A stretch of 8,651 nt of DNA from JAENVT01 sp040005915 (GTDB lineage: Bacteria > Actinomycetota > Acidimicrobiia > Acidimicrobiales > Ilumatobacteraceae): positions 1-8,651 of the forward strand of contig JBDTYA010000211.1 of the NCBI GenBank assembly GCA_040005915.1, given 5' to 3'. Under the pieces are notes generated by a model that searched no databases, had not been told where the DNA came from, and was given only the letters and a program-made list of their open reading frames with translations. Shown piece by piece: positions 6,188 to 8,651 of the stretch. The translations under genes were made by a program, and so were the position numbers. The first letter of the stretch is position 1; the number at the start of each line of letters is the position of its first letter.

Positions 6188-6919
6188 TCAGCCCTCGATC
6201 GTCGTGCCGACGCGCTCGCCCCGGAGAATCGCCTGCAATCGCCCGGGCGAAGACATGTCGAAGACCACGATCGGCATGTTGTTCTCGCGGCAGAACGCGA
6301 TGGCGGTTGCATCCATCACCTTGAGGTCCTTGGTCATCACTTCGATGTATGTGATCTCGTCGTACCTCGTCGCCGACGCGTCGAGACGAGGGTCTGCGCT
6401 GTACACACCATCGACACCCGAATGCGTGCCCTTCAACAACGCGTCGGCGTCGATCTCCGCAGCCCGGAGCGCGGCTGCCGTGTCGGTGGTGAAGAACGGG
6501 TTGCCGGTGCCGGCCGCGAAGATGACGACCCTGCCTTGCTCGAGGTGGCGCATCGCCTTGCGGCGGATGTACGGCTCGCACAAACGCGGCATCTCGATGG
6601 CACTCTGCACCCTGGTGTCCTGGCCGGCACGCTCGAGTGCGTCCTGCAACGCGAGAGCGTTCATGACGGTGCCGAGCATCCCGATGTGATCGGACTGCGT
6701 TGCGTCCATGCCCGACATCGCCCCGGTGCGGCCGCGCCAGAAGTTGCCGCCACCCACCACTACGCAGACGTCGACATCCATCCCGCGGACAGCGATGATC
6801 TCCTGTGCTGTGGAATCGAGCGTTGCCGCGTCGAGGCCTTGACCTGAGTCACCGGCGAGCGCCTCGCCCGAGGGTTTGAATACGATTCGCTTCCATCGGG
6901 GCGCCGCCGCCGGAGACAT
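6188..6919 (-). CDS. pyrH: Uridylate (UMP) kinase
   Basis: PyrH phosphorylates UMP to UDP with ATP, feeding all pyrimidine nucleotide synthesis; bacterial enzymes are cytosolic hexamers of the amino-acid-kinase fold. The 243-residue length is typical. Visible motifs are the ATP-binding start FKPSGEAL (14-21), VVVGGGNFWRG (53-63), SDHIGMLGTVMNALALQ (76-92), FAAGTGNPFFTTDTAA (134-149), the GVDGVYSADP stretch (168-177) and the C-terminal MDATAIAFCRENNMPIVVF region (182 onward to about 220). At position 16 proline replaces the usual leucine or isoleucine of the KLSGE motif, while K15, S17 and G18 are kept. The ATG at 6917-6919 lies seven bases after the tsf stop with no strong Shine-Dalgarno sequence, which suggests coupling. 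Position between tsf and frr is the classical one. Confidence 0.97.
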   Translation of the reverse strand: MSPAAAPRWKRIVFKPSGEALAGDSGQGLDAATLDSTAQEIIAVRGMDVDVCVVVGGGNFWRGRTGAMSGMDATQSDHIGMLGTVMNALALQDALERAGQDTRVQSAIEMPRLCEPYIRRKAMRHLEQGRVVIFAAGTGNPFFTTDTAAALRAAEIDADALLKGTHSGVDGVYSADPRLDASATRYDEITYIEVMTKDLKVMDATAIAFCRENNMPIVVFDMSSPGRLQAILRGERVGTTIEG

Positions 6920-6926
6920 GCGCCGA

Positions 6927-7715
6927 TCAGCCGATCTCGACCTGAGCGAAGCGGACGATCGATGCCGACCCGATCACCTGGGTGATCGACTGCTTGTCGT
7001 CCTTGGCGTACGGCTGGTCGAGCAGGGCAACGTCCTTGAAGAAGCCGTTGAGCCTGCCCTCGATGATCTTCGGCAACGCAGCCTCGGGCTTGCCCTCGTT
7101 GCGGCTGATGGTCTCCAGCGTTTGGCGCTCGTGGGTGACGACGTCTTCGGGGACATCGTTGCGGCTGAGGTACTTCGGCCGGGCGAAGGCGATGTGCACA
7201 GCGATGTCGTGGGCGAGCTCCTGCGAGGCGTTGGCCATCTCGACAAGGACCGCATTGACACCGCGACCGCCCTGCATGTGGATGTAGCTGTCGAGCACGT
7301 TGCCCGGAGCGGCCTCGAACCTGACGACATCGCCGAGCTCGATCCTCTCCTTCAGCGTGATCTTGAGGTCGTCGAGCTGGGCGGAGCGCTGGGCGACTGC
7401 GTCGGCGCCCTCGGCGATCACGAGCTTGGCCAGGGTGTCGGCCTCACCCTTGAACAGGTCGCTGCCGGCCACGAAATCGGTCTCGCTCTTCAGTTTGACG
7501 ATCGCGCCGACGTTGCCCTGCACGACCAGGGCAACGAGGCCCTGGTTGTTCTCGCGATCGTCGCGCTTCGCGCTGGCGGCCAGGCCCTTCTCACGCAGCC
7601 ATTGCTTGGATTCCTCCATGTCGCCGTCATTGGCCTCGAGGGCCTTCTTGGCGTCCATCATGCCCGCCCCGGTCGCCTGGCGCAGTGCCTGTACGTCTTT
7701 TGCAGTGAATGCCAT
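6927..7715 (-). CDS. tsf: Elongation factor Ts
   Basis: EF-Ts is the nucleotide exchange factor that releases GDP from EF-Tu in the cytosol. The start is ATG at 7713-7715, giving MAFTAKDVQALRQATGAG, the standard N-terminal UBA-like domain (about 1-50, with AGMMDAKKALE at 17-27). The frame stays open about 200 bases further upstream, but that part overlaps rpsB and is not EF-Ts-like. The core domain contains the TDFV motif (79-82), which inserts into EF-Tu near the Mg site. It also has YIHMQGGRGVNAVLVE (144-159), the HIAFARPKYL stretch (174-183) before NDVPEDV, and the C-terminal GFFKDVALLDQPY (214-226). The 262 residues are slightly shorter than the 271-283 common elsewhere. A GAAGG in the last codons of rpsB (7727-7731) lies 11 bases upstream, a rather long spacing. 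Gaps of seven bases on both sides make it part of one tight operon. Confidence 0.97.
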   Translation of the reverse strand: MAFTAKDVQALRQATGAGMMDAKKALEANDGDMEESKQWLREKGLAASAKRDDRENNQGLVALVVQGNVGAIVKLKSETDFVAGSDLFKGEADTLAKLVIAEGADAVAQRSAQLDDLKITLKERIELGDVVRFEAAPGNVLDSYIHMQGGRGVNAVLVEMANASQELAHDIAVHIAFARPKYLSRNDVPEDVVTHERQTLETISRNEGKPEAALPKIIEGRLNGFFKDVALLDQPYAKDDKQSITQVIGSASIVRFAQVEIG

Positions 7716-7722
7716 TTCGGTA

Positions 7723-8651
7723 TCAGCCTTCGGTTTCAGTCGCTGCTGCGGTATCAGGTTCGGCGTCGACTGCGGACACATCGACTGCGGGGTCGGCGGC
7801 CGCGCTTGCGGTCTCGTCGGCGGATGCCACTGCCGTCTCGTCGACGGCTGGACCATCGGCTGCAGGCGCATCGTCTTCGTCGACTGCGACGGCCGTGCTC
7901 GACGATGCAACTCGGGCATCGCGCTCGGCCTGGGCCGCGGCCGCCTGGCGGCGGGCGTCAGCCTGCGATGCGGCGAATGCGGCTTCGTCCTCGGCGCTGC
8001 GCTTCGGAGCGGCGGCCACCTGCGGATGCCGCTTGCTGGCGATGTAGCGACCCTCTTCGATGGCCTCGGCGATGACGCGGCTCATCAGGGCGTTGGCCCG
8101 AATGGCGTCGTCGTTGCCGGGAATGGGGAACTGCACGACATCGGGATCGACGTTGGTGTCGACGACGGCGATCACGGGGATCTTCAGCTTGTTGGCCTCG
8201 GTGACCGCGATGTGCTCCTTCTTGGTATCGAGGATGAACACTGCGTCGGGACGCTTGCTCATGTGGCGGATGCCGCCGAGGTTCTTCTGCAGCTTCTCGA
8301 GCTCGCGCCCGAGCAGCAGGGCTTCCTTCTTCGGCATCGAATCGAACTCGCCGGAGACGCGCATGCGCTCGTACTCCTGCATCTTCGAGACTCGCTTGGC
8401 GATGGTCTCGAAGTTGGTCAGCATGCCACCGAGCCAACGCTCGTTGACGTACGACATGCCGCACTTCTCGGCGTAGCTGCGCACCGGATCCTGTGCCTGC
8501 TTCTTGGTGCCGATGAACAACACCGTGCCTCCGCCGGCGGCCAGGTCGCGAACGAAGTTGTATGCGGTCTCGACGCGCGTCAGCGTCTGCTCGAGATCGA
8601 TGATGTAGATGCCGTTGCGCTCGCCGAAGATGAATCGCTTCATCTTCGGGT
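7723..8651 (-). CDS. rpsB: 30S ribosomal protein S2 (5' end outside the window, long acidic C-terminal tail)
   Basis: S2 binds the head-body junction of the small ribosomal subunit and helps recruit S1 where present. The frame is open to the window edge. The bases beyond the ATG at 8641-8643 encode N-P-K just before MKRFIFGERNGIYIIDL, the internal S2 motif, so this ATG is not the start and about 25 N-terminal residues are missing. Counting from that Met, the core includes FIGTKKQAQ (43-51), NERWLGGMLTNF (67-78), the KNLGGI/MSKRPD region (120-133), and the conserved DTNVDPDVVQFPIPGNDDA stretch (152-170) followed by AIRANAL. The core ends near 205. A further 100 residues follow: an Ala/Glu/Arg-rich, probably helical part (about 212-238), then an acidic Ala/Asp/Val tail (about 240-306) with repeated AVD and DET units. 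Acidic S2 tails occur in other actinobacteria. The stop TGA lies seven bases before tsf. Confidence 0.97.
   Translation of the reverse strand, partial: PKMKRFIFGERNGIYIIDLEQTLTRVETAYNFVRDLAAGGGTVLFIGTKKQAQDPVRSYAEKCGMSYVNERWLGGMLTNFETIAKRVSKMQEYERMRVSGEFDSMPKKEALLLGRELEKLQKNLGGIRHMSKRPDAVFILDTKKEHIAVTEANKLKIPVIAVVDTNVDPDVVQFPIPGNDDAIRANALMSRVIAEAIEEGRYIASKRHPQVAAAPKRSAEDEAAFAASQADARRQAAAAQAERDARVASSSTAVAVDEDDAPAADGPAVDETAVASADETASAAADPAVDVSAVDAEPDTAAATETEG

Noticed and set aside
6144..6581. Possible N-terminal extension of RRF into pyrH
   Set aside because: It is the shifted-frame reading of pyrH; RRF with the GTG start already has the exact family length.
7716..7919. Possible 68-residue N-terminal extension of EF-Ts
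   Set aside because: It overlaps the rpsB tail in another frame, is Pro/Gln/Arg low complexity, and the family begins at the MAFTAKDV methionine.
6876..8075. 399-codon plus-strand open frame opposite tsf and rpsB
   Set aside because: It crosses a gene boundary of two essential genes, and its C-terminal part is arginine/proline low complexity derived from the S2 tail.
1..8651. Mobile elements, attachment sites, CRISPR, tRNA, phage or defence genes
   Set aside because: No inverted-repeat ends, spaced direct repeats, cloverleaf sequence or transposase/nuclease motifs were seen; every gap is under 60 bases and the genes form a conserved housekeeping order.

Overview
The window is one uninterrupted run of nine genes, all on the minus strand, so transcription runs from high to low coordinates. 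In that order: rpsB (5' end cut by the window edge), tsf, pyrH, frr, cdsA, dxr, rseP/rip1-type protease, ispG, and the start of a nucleoside phosphorylase that runs off the low-coordinate edge. Only about 180 of 8651 bases lie between genes. The gaps are 7, 7, 44, 19, 57, 17 and 28 bases, and dxr and rseP overlap by 4. I see no rRNA, tRNA, mobile element, CRISPR array or intrinsic terminator, and no stretch over 60 bases without a gene.

The organism is probably a high-GC actinobacterium. The order rpsB-tsf-pyrH-frr-cdsA-dxr-rseP-ispG, without uppS between frr and cdsA, is the actinobacterial version of this conserved cluster. The long acidic or Ala-rich tails on ribosomal protein S2 and CdsA, and the GTG starts, fit that. 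The feel of the proteins suggests a deep-branching lineage such as the Acidimicrobiia (Ilumatobacter-like), but this is an impression and not a search result.

Functionally, the high-coordinate half (about 5586-8651) serves translation and nucleotide supply: S2, elongation factor Ts, UMP kinase and ribosome recycling factor. The low-coordinate half (about 469-5566) serves the envelope and isoprenoids. CdsA makes CDP-diacylglycerol, Dxr and IspG are steps two and six of the MEP pathway, and between them sits a site-2 intramembrane protease. The final partial gene belongs to the nucleoside phosphorylase family and probably salvages nucleosides.

This is a conserved housekeeping region and I found no convincing evidence of a new system. 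Points worth a second look are the roughly 180-residue hydrophilic N-terminal tail of CdsA with tryptophan-containing motifs, the 100-residue acidic tail of S2, a bulged hairpin between cdsA and dxr, a GTGA-N6-TCAC site between pyrH and frr, and the nucleoside phosphorylase next to ispG.
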